Below are positions 7,344 to 16,072 of a stretch of DNA of 43,472 nucleotides, one piece after another. Each line of letters begins with the position of its first letter. The stretch's first letter is position 1. Both the position numbers and the translations under genes were made by a program. The DNA comes from Candidatus Acetothermia bacterium (GTDB lineage: Bacteria; Bipolaricaulota; Bipolaricaulia; Bipolaricaulales; Bipolaricaulaceae), in the NCBI GenBank assembly GCA_003562845.1, contig PWTL01000112.1, positions 1 to 43,472 of the forward strand. Reading direction: 5' to 3'. Below the pieces are notes generated by a model. That model was not told the origin of the DNA. It saw only the letters and a list, made by a program, of their open reading frames with translations, and made no database searches.

Positions 7344-8315
7344 TCAGTAGAACGGTGTCCGGGTCCGATGACGGGGGCGCTCCTTGTACTTCTTTCCTTG
7401 CCCGCGATTCCACAGCAGGTAGTCGAGCTGCATAGCACTGACCAGTCGCTCCCGGCGGCGGAGCTCAGCACAGAGTAGTTCCACCGCATGCACTGCACAG
7501 GCGCGGATCTCCACTTCCTCGGGTGAGCCTGCGGGGAGGAGCTCTCCTGCGTCCACCGCCCGGGCGAGGGAGGTGTCATACTCGAGGATCCCGTCGCAGC
7601 GTAGGACGTGGGGGACCAGGTTGTCTGCGAACATTGTGAGCCGGTGCAGGTCGTCGAATGCCCCTGCTCCCCGGCCGCCGAAGGCAAGCGACAGATCGGC
7701 GGCCATGATCTGGGCTCGTTTGTAGAAGGGAACAAGCATTCCCTTGTACTGTGCTACGTCCTCGAACAGGGGCATCGCTATGAGCTCTGTCACCAAGCGG
7801 GCCGCTTTCCGTTGGGCGCGGTCCACCAGTTGACGGAAGCTGCCTTGGTGGCGCTCCTCCAGGAACCGGCCCAGGGCGTTCAAAGCGCGGGCGAACAACG
7901 TCATCAGCTCGGCCACGGGCGGGTTGTGCAAGTCCTGTTCGAACACTTGTGCACAGCGTTGTGGCGTGAGGGAAACAAGTCCCTGGGCGTCCCACGGGCC
8001 GTGCCGCTGGAAATGCTCGGTCAGCGCGGTGGCCACGGTGAAGTACCCCGACTTCCCCGCGCGCTTGCGCAGGTGGGGGAAGTAGCCGGAGCCGAAGTTT
8101 ATGGTGTCCAAAGTGACGATGAACGCCAGCGTAGCGTCCCCGTGCCCCAGGTAATGGCTTCCCGGATCGAGGAGGGGACTGCCGATGTTGTCCACAGCCA
8201 GAAGTTGGGCATAGGGGGGCACCTTCTCTGCCACTATCCGCACATGGTTGGCCCTCCGAGCGACTGCGGCGGCTTGATCGCGCACGGATTCCAGGGCGTC
8301 CACAGCTTGAGACAC
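7344..8315 (-). CDS. Queuosine 5'-phosphate N-glycosidase / queuosine salvage protein (DUF2419, Qng1-type)
   Basis: Releases queuine from queuosine 5'-phosphate so the base can be reused for tRNA modification. 323 residues. Family features: an N-terminal helix with VRIVAEKV, the core IVTLDTINFGSGYFPHLRK segment (about residues 64-82), a central LTPQRCAQVFEQD stretch, and the C-terminal QLDYLLWNRGQGKKYKERPRHRTRTPFY-like tail whose HRTRTPFY ending is characteristic. GTG 8315 is chosen because AAAGGAGG lies just upstream; the frame is open to 8393 but that part overlaps the preceding gene. No other queuosine gene is nearby. Confidence 0.85.
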   Translation of the reverse strand: MSQAVDALESVRDQAAAVARRANHVRIVAEKVPPYAQLLAVDNIGSPLLDPGSHYLGHGDATLAFIVTLDTINFGSGYFPHLRKRAGKSGYFTVATALTEHFQRHGPWDAQGLVSLTPQRCAQVFEQDLHNPPVAELMTLFARALNALGRFLEERHQGSFRQLVDRAQRKAARLVTELIAMPLFEDVAQYKGMLVPFYKRAQIMAADLSLAFGGRGAGAFDDLHRLTMFADNLVPHVLRCDGILEYDTSLARAVDAGELLPAGSPEEVEIRACAVHAVELLCAELRRRERLVSAMQLDYLLWNRGQGKKYKERPRHRTRTPFY

Positions 8316-8367
8316 TATCCTCCTTTGAGGAAGGGGCCCCCGGTCTTGCTCCCTGGAGAGTGGGCCT

Positions 8368-8559
8368 TCAGGCGCGCTTTTCCTCCCGCTCAAGGTACTG
8401 GAGGATCGCCTCCACCGCCATGTAATTCAACGAGCGGTCGTGGCGCTGTGCAACCTTCCGCAGTCTTTCCAACACGGCCGCGCCACCTTTGCGGGGAGGA
8501 ACATACAGGGAAAGTTTAGCTGTGCTTTCGTCTTCGTGAATTTTAGTAGTCGGCACCAT
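8368..8559 (-). CDS. Ribbon-helix-helix-like small protein (possible regulator)
   Basis: 63 residues. TAKLSLYVPPRKGGAAVLERLRKVAQRHDRSLNYMAVEAIL fits a short beta strand followed by two helices, the Arc/CopG arrangement, with the SLNYMAVEAIL helix matching the second RHH helix. ATG 8559 is preferred, downstream of GGGAGG; a GTG at 8571 would overlap the ribosome site. It is followed by the queuosine-salvage gene and may regulate its own divergent control region, where a palindrome is present. An antitoxin role is possible but no toxin is adjacent. Confidence 0.65.
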   Translation of the reverse strand: MVPTTKIHEDESTAKLSLYVPPRKGGAAVLERLRKVAQRHDRSLNYMAVEAILQYLEREEKRA

Positions 8560-8587
8560 AAGCGGACTCACCTCCCTCGTACGGTGC

Positions 8588-8616
8588 AGTGTAAAACATT
8601 ACAGGCGTCATGTCCA
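8588..8616 (-). promoter_or_regulatory. Promoter of the RHH protein / queuosine salvage pair
   Basis: Minus strand TGGACA (8616-8611, 5 of 6 to TTGACA), 17-nt spacer, TACACT (8593-8588, 4 of 6). The leader of about 25 nt contains the GGGAGG ribosome site of the small gene. Confidence 0.6.
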
Positions 8617-8627
8617 TATGATATACA

Positions 8628-8642
8628 GGTACTATAAGTACC
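8628..8642. promoter_or_regulatory. Inverted repeat in the divergent control region (candidate operator)
   Basis: GGTACT-ATA-AGTACC, a perfect 6-bp inverted repeat around a 3-bp centre, 11 bp upstream of the -35 of the RHH gene. A further AAGTACT half-like site lies at about 8652-8658. A self-regulated operator is a reasonable guess. Confidence 0.4.
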
Positions 8643-8702
8643 ACGCAAAACAAGTACTCCTACCTCCTTGTGTTTGCCGGGCGCGGAGCGTACCTTACGC
8701 CC

Positions 8703-9563
8703 ATGGTGACCACCGTTCCCCACCTGTTCCTTGGGTCCTCTGCCAGAGAAGCGGCGTGGGAGCGTGCAGGAGTTCTTCTTGGGGTGTCTCCTGAAGGGCA
8801 CGTTGACTTCCGCGAACTGGCCCCCACAGGGGAGGCCCAGATCGGCATCGACGCGGTGCGGGAGGTGGTGCTGTGGTCGCGATATGGACCCATCCAGGGA
8901 GAGCGGAAGGTGATCCTGGTGGGGCCGGCGGAGAGGTTATCCCGCGAGGCCGTGAGCGCCTTGCTCAAGTCCTTGGAAGAGACACCCCCGTATTTGGCGT
9001 TCCTCCTCTACGCAGCTGGCCCGGAGCACCTTCTGGACACAATCCGCTCACGCTGTGTATCTTCGTGGACCGCGCCCACCTGGTCGGCACAATTGGAGCA
9101 GGCCGGCCGGCCGCGAGAGGAGCGCGAGTTGGTGGAAGATCTCCTGGAGTGTCACGGGCGACGCGCAAGCGATCTTCTGCAGCAGGAGGAGAATCCGCTT
9201 GCCAGTTGGCGGGCCCTCCTCTCCGAGATGGAAGCTTGCTCCGCTGAAGAGCTGGCTTCGGCGTGGCAGGAGGCGGTAGGCGATCCGCTGCGGGCCCGGG
9301 CGGTGGTGTGGTCCGCTGCCGGCATGTTGGGACAGGCACCGCTGTATGCGGTCCTGCGCCTGGCCAAGGAGGTCGCCGCTGGGGGGAAAGCCTCCTGCCA
9401 GTGCTTTCTCCAATACCTGCTGGGATACGTACGTCGGCAGGAGGAGTCATTGCGTGATCATTCCTGGGCGCGGAAGGTGTCGGTGGCTTGGGGAGAGCTC
9501 CAAGCCAACGCCAATGCCCAGTTGCTCATGGAGGTGGTGCTCCTGTGGCCGAGGAGGAGATGA
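8703..9563 (+). CDS. holB: DNA polymerase III delta' subunit (HolB-like)
   Basis: Clamp-loader subunit, 286 residues. It has the delta' region VILVGPAERLSREAVSALLKSLEETPPYLAFLLYA (residues about 73-107) with the LLKSLEE helix, then DTIRSRC (SRC motif, about 119). A Walker A loop is missing, as expected for delta'. The C-terminal half is divergent. ATG 8703 (VTTVPHLFLG) is chosen over an upstream in-frame start because the fold begins there; it has no clear ribosome site. It overlaps the ricT start by 4 nt, the common holB-ricT pairing of bacteria. Confidence 0.87.
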   Translation: MVTTVPHLFLGSSAREAAWERAGVLLGVSPEGHVDFRELAPTGEAQIGIDAVREVVLWSRYGPIQGERKVILVGPAERLSREAVSALLKSLEETPPYLAFLLYAAGPEHLLDTIRSRCVSSWTAPTWSAQLEQAGRPREERELVEDLLECHGRRASDLLQQEENPLASWRALLSEMEACSAEELASAWQEAVGDPLRARAVVWSAAGMLGQAPLYAVLRLAKEVAAGGKASCQCFLQYLLGYVRRQEESLRDHSWARKVSVAWGELQANANAQLLMEVVLLWPRRR

Positions 9564-10348
9564 AGGCCCTGGTGGCGCGCCTGGGATGTGTCCCCGACGT
9601 TCACGTCGCCCGGTGGGGGCAGGACGTCGGCCGCACGGGGAGCTATTGGCTGGAAGAGGACAGCCGGGGGTTGTGGCCGATACGGATCTTGCGCTCCGCC
9701 GAGCACGGGGACGATGAGCCACAGGGGACGCTGGTGCAGCCTGCATCAGGGGAGGACTTGGAGCGGTTCGACAAACTGCAGGAGGAGGCCGAAGGCTACC
9801 GACAGCGTGCTCAGGCAGCAGCCCGGGATCTGGGACTGTCCATGCGGTTCATAGCGGCGGAGCTGGAGTTCAGGAAGCGCTATCTGCGGCTGCTGTTCAC
9901 CGCGCCGGGGCGCGTGGACTTCCGCGAACTTGTGCGACGATTGGGGCAGAACCTCAAGCTGAAGATCGATCTCAGGCAGGTCGGACCGCGTGATGAGGCA
10001 CGGGTGTTGGGCGGGTTGGGACCGTGCGGGCGAGGGGTGTGTTGTCGCTCTTTCCTGCGGCAGCTGCGGCCGATCCCCCTGGAGATGGCTTTCGATCAGC
10101 AACTGCACTTCTCCCCGGGGAGGATGACCGGCGTGTGCGGACGGCTGATGTGTTGTCTGAGTTACGAGCACGAACAGTATCTGCAAGCTCTGGCCGAAGT
10201 TCCCCAAGTGGGCAGCCGCATTGAACGGGGGGGACAGCAGGGCAGGGTCACGGGCGTGAATATATTCCGCGAGTGCGTGAGCGTTCAGTGGCCAGATGGC
10301 ACCCGGGAAGAAGTCCCTTGGGGAGAACTGAAGGATGAAGATCACTAG
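9560..10348 (+). CDS. ricT: RicT / PSP1-family protein (YaaT)
   Basis: 262 residues. In Bacillus RicT is part of the Fe-S RicAFT complex affecting RNA cleavage and development; the role here is unknown. The PSP1 core is clear: MRFIAAELEFRKRYLRLLFTAPGRVDFRELVR, then LGPCGRGVCCRSFL, a PGRMTGVCGRLMCCLSYEHEQY stretch with clustered cysteines (CGRGVCC and CGRLMCC), and a C-terminal small beta domain. ATG 9560 overlaps the holB stop (ATGA). GTG 9545, with GGAGG 10 nt upstream, is an equally plausible start adding five residues. Confidence 0.9.
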   Translation: MKALVARLGCVPDVHVARWGQDVGRTGSYWLEEDSRGLWPIRILRSAEHGDDEPQGTLVQPASGEDLERFDKLQEEAEGYRQRAQAAARDLGLSMRFIAAELEFRKRYLRLLFTAPGRVDFRELVRRLGQNLKLKIDLRQVGPRDEARVLGGLGPCGRGVCCRSFLRQLRPIPLEMAFDQQLHFSPGRMTGVCGRLMCCLSYEHEQYLQALAEVPQVGSRIERGGQQGRVTGVNIFRECVSVQWPDGTREEVPWGELKDEDH

Positions 10349-10351
10349 TAG

Positions 10352-10400
10352 CGTGGCAGCTTGTCTGCCACGTTATGGGGGGCAGCTTGTCTGCCACGTG
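10352..10400. repeat. Pair of palindromic repeats with shared loop between ricT and hflX
   Basis: Two near-identical units separated by 8 nt. Unit 1 is CGTGGCAG-CTTGT-CTGCCACG (10352-10372), an 8-bp perfect stem. Unit 2 is GGCAG-CTTGT-CTGCC (10381-10395) followed by ACGTG. Both genes end here, so the hairpins may end transcription from both sides, although no T-run follows. The identical loop and core suggest duplication of a REP-like element. Confidence 0.75.
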
Positions 10401-10424
10401 GTGCCGTGTTTGCGGAGTTATCGA

Positions 10425-11777
10425 TCAGGCGGAGGATTCGAGGACGGTGATCCCGGACGCGCTGCGAATGCGCGGGAGATGCACGGCGGGAACGGTAACC
10501 CGTGCTCGTAACGCCTTGGGGTCTGGAAGGATCTCCAGCTTCCCCAGTTCGGCCAGCCAGGACAGGAGATCCTGGCGCTCCCAGGGAATGCTCACTAACA
10601 CCCGGGCGAACGCGGGGCCGAGCAAGTCGGCCATCCTTTCCCGTAGCTCGGGCAGCGCTTCTCCCGTCGTGGCCGAAACGCAAACGTGCAGATCAATCTC
10701 CATCCGCGCCCGGTCCAGCAGTGCCCGCTGCTCGGGAGAGCGTACCGCGTCCACCTTGTTCAGCACGTGCAACACTGGGGGCCAGGGTTCATCGTTTCCG
10801 AGGATCTGCTCGGCGAGGACCTCGCGGACCGTCGCGTGGTGCTCGAGCACGTGGGGAGAGGACGCGTCGAGCACGTTGAGCAGCAGCGCTGCCTCCCGGG
10901 TGGACTCCATGGTCGCCTGGAACGCGGGGACCAACTGGTGAGGGAGCTTGCGGATGAATCCCACCGTGTCCGCGGCGACGGCGCGAACACCTCGGGGAAG
11001 CTCCAGGGCCCGGACGCGGGTGTCCAAGGTGGCAAACAGCTTGTCCTCTACGAGGCTGTCGGCACCGGTCAACCGGCAAAACAGCGTCGACTTGCCGGAG
11101 TTCGTGTAGCCAATGATGGCCACCTCGGGCGTTCCCCCGCCCCGGCGCCTCTTGCGGCGGATGCGGCGTACCCTATCCATCTCCTTGAGCTTGCGCCGGA
11201 TCGCCTGTATGCGGCGCTGAGCGTGTCGGCGGTCGCTCTCCAGGCGGGTCTCTCCCGGCCCGCGGGTTCCGATGCCCCCTCCGGGATCTGTGAGCGCGCT
11301 TCCCCAGCCCCGAAGCCGGGGTAGTAGGTACTCGAGCTGTGCCAGCTCCACCGACAGCTCCGCCTCGCGAGTGCCGGCCCGCTGGGCGAAGATGTCCAGG
11401 ATGACCTGGCTGCGGTCGACGACCTTGAGACCGGAAGCTTGCTCCAGGTTGCGGGCCTGGGCGGGCGAGAGCTCGCTGCCCACTACCACCACCTGAGCCT
11501 GGTGCTCTTTGGCCAGTTGGAGCAGCTCCTGCGTCTTGCCTTTGCCGATGAACGTCGCCGGGTCGGGGCGCTGCCTGCGTTGAACGAGGCGTGCCGCTAC
11601 CGTGACTCCCGCAGTCCGAGCCAGTGAGGCGAGCTCGTCCAACGCCTCTTCCTCCTGCCACCCTACAGGGCCCGGAGGGAGCACATCGGCCAAGACGGCC
11701 CTTTCCTCGGCATAGAGCCTGGCTCTTCGCCCGAGATAATCTTCAATCAGTCGTTGCTGTTCTCTTCTCTTTGCCAT
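10425..11777 (-). CDS. hflX: Ribosome-associated GTPase HflX
   Basis: Heat-shock GTPase that splits stalled ribosomes. 450 residues. The N-terminal HflX domain includes PDPATFIGKGKTQEL and DRSQVILDIFAQRAGTREAELSVELAQLEY. The GLTDPGGGIGTRGPGE-like glycine segment is at about 183-193, followed by a coiled coil. The G domain has G1 GYTNSGKST (about 233), G3 DTVGFIRKLP and G4 NKVD. Its start overlaps the murA 3' end by 31 nt and has no strong ribosome site, so it may depend on coupling. It is the last gene of the operon. Confidence 0.95.
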   Translation of the reverse strand: MAKRREQQRLIEDYLGRRARLYAEERAVLADVLPPGPVGWQEEEALDELASLARTAGVTVAARLVQRRQRPDPATFIGKGKTQELLQLAKEHQAQVVVVGSELSPAQARNLEQASGLKVVDRSQVILDIFAQRAGTREAELSVELAQLEYLLPRLRGWGSALTDPGGGIGTRGPGETRLESDRRHAQRRIQAIRRKLKEMDRVRRIRRKRRRGGGTPEVAIIGYTNSGKSTLFCRLTGADSLVEDKLFATLDTRVRALELPRGVRAVAADTVGFIRKLPHQLVPAFQATMESTREAALLLNVLDASSPHVLEHHATVREVLAEQILGNDEPWPPVLHVLNKVDAVRSPEQRALLDRARMEIDLHVCVSATTGEALPELRERMADLLGPAFARVLVSIPWERQDLLSWLAELGKLEILPDPKALRARVTVPAVHLPRIRSASGITVLESSA

Positions 11778-13003
11778 ATACGAGCACCAAGAGCCGCCAG
11801 CTTGTCCACGAAGGTATCATATCCCCGCTGGAGAAGCTCTTCCCCGGCCAACTCCGTACACCCCTGTGCGGCCAAAGAAGCCGCGAGCAGAGCAGCTCCT
11901 GCGCGGATATCGCTGGCGCGTACTGGTGCCCCGCGTAGCCCTGCCGGACCTTCCACCACAATGGTTCGTCCCTCCACGCGGAGCCTCGCTCCCAGGCGGG
12001 CGAGCTCCGGCACGTGGTGGAACCGTGCTTCGAACACTGTCTCTGTGACTAGCGACTTCCCGGAGGCAGTGCTCATCAACGCCACCCAGGGGGGCTGAAG
12101 ATCGGTGGGAAAACCCGGGTGTGGCGCTGTCTTCACATCCACGGCTTGCATGCCTCCGGGCGAGGAGACCTCGATCCAGTCCGTTCCCTCTTTCACCGCC
12201 GCTCCTGCAGCAGTCAGCGCCGAGCTAAGAGCAGTCTGTAGTGAGGGGTCGGTGCGGACAACGCGCACTGTGCCACGGGTGATGGCGCCGACAATGAGGT
12301 AGGTGCCTGTCTCGATCCTGTCCGGGATCACGGTGTGTGCGGCTCCGTCGAGCCTCTGTTGGCCAAACACGCTGACCCGGTCGGCGGCCCACCGCACTGG
12401 TGCGCCCATGGCCGAGAGCAGCCGCCCGAGATCCTGCACCTCCGGCTCCCGAGCGGGGTTCATCACCACAGTCTCCCCGTGGGCGAGTGCTCCTGCCAGG
12501 AGCAGCTGTTCGGTCGCCCCCACCGAGGGGAAGTCGAGCTGTACGGTAGTACCCCGAAGCTCCCGGGCGCGGGCGTGCACCATCCCCTCTCCAATCTCAA
12601 CCTCCGCCCCCAGCGCAGCCAAGCCCTTGAGGTGTAGGTCTACCGGGCGCGCCCCGATGGCGCAGCCTCCGGGGAGGGGGACAGAGGCCTCTCCCAGGCG
12701 AGCCAGCAGTGGCCCCAGGGCGAGGAAGGAGGCGCGCATGCGGGAGACGATCTCCCTCGGGGGGGCAGGGGAGAGGCATGTTCGTTCACTGATGGCCACT
12801 GTGTCCCCAGTGCGCTCGACCTTCTTGCCCAAGGATTGGACCAGGGCCACTGCGGTTTCCACATCGACGAGCTGGGGGGTGCGCCGGATGAGCACAGGGC
12901 GATCGGTGAGCAAGGCAGCAATGATAGCGGGCAGGGCGGCGTTCTTCGCCCCAGATGCTTCCACCGTGCCCGTCAGGGGCTGGCCCCCTTCCACCAAGAT
13001 CAC
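11747..13003 (-). CDS. murA: UDP-N-acetylglucosamine 1-carboxyvinyltransferase (MurA)
   Basis: First committed step of peptidoglycan synthesis, transferring enolpyruvate from PEP to UDP-GlcNAc. 418 residues, normal length. It has the substrate lysine motif GAKNAALP (residues 18-25), catalytic Cys114 in LPGGCAIGARPVDLH (the fosfomycin-sensitive residue), and late motifs GFPTDLQPPW and RASDIRAGAALL. ATG 13003 overlaps the stop of the LysM/M23 gene (ATGA). Confidence 0.97.
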   Translation of the reverse strand: MILVEGGQPLTGTVEASGAKNAALPAIIAALLTDRPVLIRRTPQLVDVETAVALVQSLGKKVERTGDTVAISERTCLSPAPPREIVSRMRASFLALGPLLARLGEASVPLPGGCAIGARPVDLHLKGLAALGAEVEIGEGMVHARARELRGTTVQLDFPSVGATEQLLLAGALAHGETVVMNPAREPEVQDLGRLLSAMGAPVRWAADRVSVFGQQRLDGAAHTVIPDRIETGTYLIVGAITRGTVRVVRTDPSLQTALSSALTAAGAAVKEGTDWIEVSSPGGMQAVDVKTAPHPGFPTDLQPPWVALMSTASGKSLVTETVFEARFHHVPELARLGARLRVEGRTIVVEGPAGLRGAPVRASDIRAGAALLAASLAAQGCTELAGEELLQRGYDTFVDKLAALGARIWQREENSND

Positions 13004-13845
13004 GGTAGGTAGAGTTGGGGATCCACAGGCACTGCTCCCTCTCGTATCTCGAAGTGAAGGTGGGGACCGGTGGACAGACCCGTGTTCCCCGAGAGACCCA
13101 CTACTTGCCCCTGTTCTACGTACTGCCCCGCCGTGACCGTGGTTCGGGAAAGGTGGGCGTAGTACGTGGAGTAGCCATCCTCATGGTCGACGACGACCAG
13201 TATCCCGTACTCTCCCGACCAACCTGCCTGGGACACGCGGCCCGCCGCTGCTGCGTGTACGGGGGTCCCTTCGGGAACCGCGATGTCCAGACCGATGTGT
13301 AGGTGGAGCTCTCGCAGGATGGGGTGTGTTCTCCAGCCAAAAGGCGACGAGATGCGCCCGCGCAGGGGCCAGATGAACTGGTTCCTGTGGCCTCCTCCCA
13401 GGCGGAGAGCGTCGGAGTGGGGCACCGTAGCCGGCCGGGGGACGAACACGCGGTCCCCAGCTCTGGGCTCGGCGGGGCCTCCCCTCCACTCCAGAGAGGA
13501 CACGGCCACGTCGTAGGTGGCGGCCACATCGTCGAGGGTCTGCCCTGGGCGGAGAGTATGAACCACTCCCCCGTGCGGGAGCACCACGGCCTCGCCCGGG
13601 CGAATCCTATCGGGGTCCTTGGTTGGGTTGCTGGCCAGGAGATAGGACAGGGGGACGTTGTGCCTTGCCGCGATGGCGGCAAGTGAGTCCCCTTCATGTA
13701 CCGTATAGGTCTTGTACGGGAGGGGCGGCATCTCCGGGGCCAGCGTAGACGGCCCGCCCACATCTCGGGGTGGAAGAAACGGTGCCAGGAGAAGAGGCAA
13801 CACGAGCAACCCCAGCAGGGCTGCCAGAGTCACGTCTTTACTCAC
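13000..13845 (-). CDS. LysM-M23 family metallopeptidase, envelope
   Basis: Predicted peptidoglycan endopeptidase or amidase activator, 281 residues. An N-terminal membrane or signal segment (VTLAALLGLLVLPLLLAPF, residues 5-23) is followed by two LysM-like repeats (YTVHEGDSLAAIAARHNV from about 47; VHTLRPGQTLDDVAATYDV from about 95). The M23 domain has its zinc ligands HLHIGLDIAVPEG (HxxxD, about 182-187) and HLHF (about 263-266). It is therefore likely active rather than an EnvC-type degenerate form. It overlaps rho by 8 nt and murA by 4 nt. Confidence 0.93.
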   Translation of the reverse strand: MSKDVTLAALLGLLVLPLLLAPFLPPRDVGGPSTLAPEMPPLPYKTYTVHEGDSLAAIAARHNVPLSYLLASNPTKDPDRIRPGEAVVLPHGGVVHTLRPGQTLDDVAATYDVAVSSLEWRGGPAEPRAGDRVFVPRPATVPHSDALRLGGGHRNQFIWPLRGRISSPFGWRTHPILRELHLHIGLDIAVPEGTPVHAAAAGRVSQAGWSGEYGILVVVDHEDGYSTYYAHLSRTTVTAGQYVEQGQVVGLSGNTGLSTGPHLHFEIREGAVPVDPQLYLP

Positions 13846-15094
13846 TGTTCATCAGCTCCAGGAACTGCTTGTTCGTCTTCGTCTGCTCCATCTTCTGCCG
13901 GATGAACTCCAGCGCCACCCCCGGTTCCTGCATCTCGGCAATAAGCTTACGCAGGATCCACACCCGGCGAAGGACATCCGGGGCGAGAAGAAGTTCCTCT
14001 TTTCTCGTCCCCGACTGGTGGAGGTCAATGGCCGGGAACATGCGGCGGTTGGCCAGCTCCCGACTCAAGATGAGTTCCATGTTTCCTGTGCCCTTGAACT
14101 CCTCGAACACCACCTGATCCAGCCGGGAGCCGGTGTCCACGAGCGCCGTGGCCACGATGGTCAGTGACCCCCCTTCCTCGATGTTCCGCGCAGCCCCGAA
14201 AAACTCCTTTGGCTTGTACAGCGCGGTGGGATCTATTCCGCCGGACAGCAGCTTCCCCGAGGGAGCGATGGACAGGTTGTACGCTCTCCCCAGGCGGGTG
14301 AGGGAGTCCATCAGGATCACGACGTCGTGCCCACATTCCACGAGGCGTTTGGCCTCCGAGGTGACCAGCTCGGCCACCCGAGTGTGATGGGCGGGCTCCA
14401 TGTCGAACGTGGCCGCCACCACCTCAGCGTGGTGCACCGAGCGGCGGAAGTCCGTAACCTCCTCCGGTCTCTCGTCCACGAGCAGGATCAACAGCCGTAC
14501 CTCGGGGTAGTTCGTCTCAATGCCCTGGGCGATGTTCTTCAGGAGCGTCGTCTTCCCCGCCTTGGGCGGGGAGACGATCAGACCACGCTGACCCTTCCCA
14601 ATCGGGGAAAACAGGTCGATCATGCGCGTGGACAGCTCCTCGGGGTCGCACTCCAGCGTGAACTGCTCGTCGGGGTGGAGGGGCGTCAGCTGTTGGAACT
14701 CCATCCGTCGACGCACAGCCTCCGGATCTTGGTCGTTGACCCCCTCTACGCGCAGCAGTGCGAAGTACCGCTCTTCTTTCTTCGGGGGACGCACCAGTCC
14801 TCGCAACACGTCGCCGCTCTTCAGCGCAAAGCGCTTGATCTGAGAGGGGGACACGTACACGTCGAACCGGGAGGGCAAACAAGACTTGTCGCGCAAGAAG
14901 CCGTAGCCGTCCTGCATGATGTCCAACACTCCCTCAGTAGAGAGCTCATCGCGCTCCGCCAGGGTCCGCATCACCTCCAACTGCAGCTCCGCGTGCCCCA
15001 GACCCCCTGCCCCGTCCATGTTCTGCTCCTTGGCCAGGGCTTGCAGTTCGTCCACCGTCATATTCCGGACAACACTCATCTCCATACGTACCAC
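13838..15094 (-). CDS. rho: Transcription termination factor Rho
   Basis: Hexameric RNA helicase. 418 residues: Rho N-terminal domain (MTVDELQALAKEQ), a cold-shock RNA-binding domain (GVLDIMQDGYGFLRDKSCLPSRFDVYVSPSQIKRF), Walker A PKAGKTTLLK, Walker B VVILMDSLTRLGRA, the GGIDPTALYKPKEFFGAARNIEEGG Q/R-loop region and the C-terminal LELMNSE. MVRMEMSVVRN is the annotated start; an internal ATG at the MTVDEL position (residue 12) is possible. It begins 1 nt after the antiporter stop. Confidence 0.97.
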   Translation of the reverse strand: MVRMEMSVVRNMTVDELQALAKEQNMDGAGGLGHAELQLEVMRTLAERDELSTEGVLDIMQDGYGFLRDKSCLPSRFDVYVSPSQIKRFALKSGDVLRGLVRPPKKEERYFALLRVEGVNDQDPEAVRRRMEFQQLTPLHPDEQFTLECDPEELSTRMIDLFSPIGKGQRGLIVSPPKAGKTTLLKNIAQGIETNYPEVRLLILLVDERPEEVTDFRRSVHHAEVVAATFDMEPAHHTRVAELVTSEAKRLVECGHDVVILMDSLTRLGRAYNLSIAPSGKLLSGGIDPTALYKPKEFFGAARNIEEGGSLTIVATALVDTGSRLDQVVFEEFKGTGNMELILSRELANRRMFPAIDLHQSGTRKEELLLAPDVLRRVWILRKLIAEMQEPGVALEFIRQKMEQTKTNKQFLELMNSE

Positions 15095-15095
15095 C

Positions 15096-16070
15096 TCAAC
15101 TGTTGAGTCCTCGAATTACCACCGCACCCAGGCCCGCCAGGTACGTCATTACTGTGAGACCGGAGGCTAGATCCAAGCGTCCCACGCGCTTGTCTGCCTT
15201 CAACCCCAGCGCTGCTAGGACCACTGAGGCCAGTGCCACTCCCCACGCCCCGACCAAAGTCAATGCCCACGCTTCTTCTCCTAGTCCTCCAAGTATCGGT
15301 TTGCCATAAGTAAGATCAGCGAAAAAAACGGTCAGCACATTGAATACATTGGAGCCGAACACATTCCCAGCGAACATGTCGTAGGCCCTTAGCCGTACGG
15401 CCTCCCAGGAGACGGCCACCTCGGGAAGTGAGGTGGCCATAGCCACCAAGGTCGATCCCAGTAGTGATTGGCTGGCGCCGGTCCCTACGGCCACTTCCCT
15501 CGCCGCAAGGGTCAGCGCGACGCCGGCTACAACCACCGCCACAGCAGATCCTGAGGCCACCCACGCCGCCCGCCCCAGCGGAGGCCCCCCTTCCACAGGA
15601 GCGGCCGGCTCCGCCAGGTACTGTAGCCACGCCGCGGCCAGAAACAGCACCACGATGAGCACAGAGGTCACAGACAGCGGACCAAGGGCCGGCCCGCCGC
15701 CCAAGGCGATGGCCCCCAGGACCACCGCGGTCATCATCATCCCCAAAGCGCAGGAGACGATGTGGGAGGAGGCCAGCTTCCCGAACAGTCCCCTCCCGAT
15801 CAGCAGGCCGAACACTCCCAGGATCCCTAGGTTGAAAGCGTTGGAGCCCAAAGCGTTGCCCACCGATATCGACGGTGCGTCGATCCCTCCTCCGGTCATG
15901 GTGACCACCAACTCCGGCAATGAGGTCACCAACCCCACGAGGATGAACCCCAGCCAGCCGCGGGATAGGCCGGTGGACTCGGCGATCCCCTCTGCTGCCC
16001 GCACCAGACGTCGGCCGGCCCAGAGGATCGTGAGCGCAGAGGCCCCAAGCGTCACCCATGCCCAGAGCAT
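15096..16070 (-). CDS. Na+(K+)/Ca2+ exchanger-like cation antiporter (CaCA family)
   Basis: 324 residues with about ten hydrophobic helices. The two inverted alpha repeats are visible: GLVTSLPELVVTMTGG with GNALGSNAFNLG (about 48-82) and VAMATSLPEVAVSWEAVR with GNVFGSNVFNVL (about 205-246). The acidic residues in both TSLPE motifs are kept, so transport is likely. It moves cations across the inner membrane; ion specificity cannot be told. It sits between rpiB and rho with gaps of 1-2 nt. Confidence 0.9.
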   Translation of the reverse strand: MLWAWVTLGASALTILWAGRRLVRAAEGIAESTGLSRGWLGFILVGLVTSLPELVVTMTGGGIDAPSISVGNALGSNAFNLGILGVFGLLIGRGLFGKLASSHIVSCALGMMMTAVVLGAIALGGGPALGPLSVTSVLIVVLFLAAAWLQYLAEPAAPVEGGPPLGRAAWVASGSAVAVVVAGVALTLAAREVAVGTGASQSLLGSTLVAMATSLPEVAVSWEAVRLRAYDMFAGNVFGSNVFNVLTVFFADLTYGKPILGGLGEEAWALTLVGAWGVALASVVLAALGLKADKRVGRLDLASGLTVMTYLAGLGAVVIRGLNS

Positions 16071-16072
16071 TG

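Noticed and set aside
7310-7345. GGGAGGA/TCCTCCC hairpin after the queuosine gene as a Rho-independent terminator
   Set aside because: The loop is long and no T-run follows on either strand; it is not clearly a terminator.
8368-8559. RHH-like protein and the queuosine enzyme as a toxin-antitoxin pair
   Set aside because: The neighbour is a clear DUF2419 enzyme, not a toxin, and the order and spacing are those of an ordinary operon.
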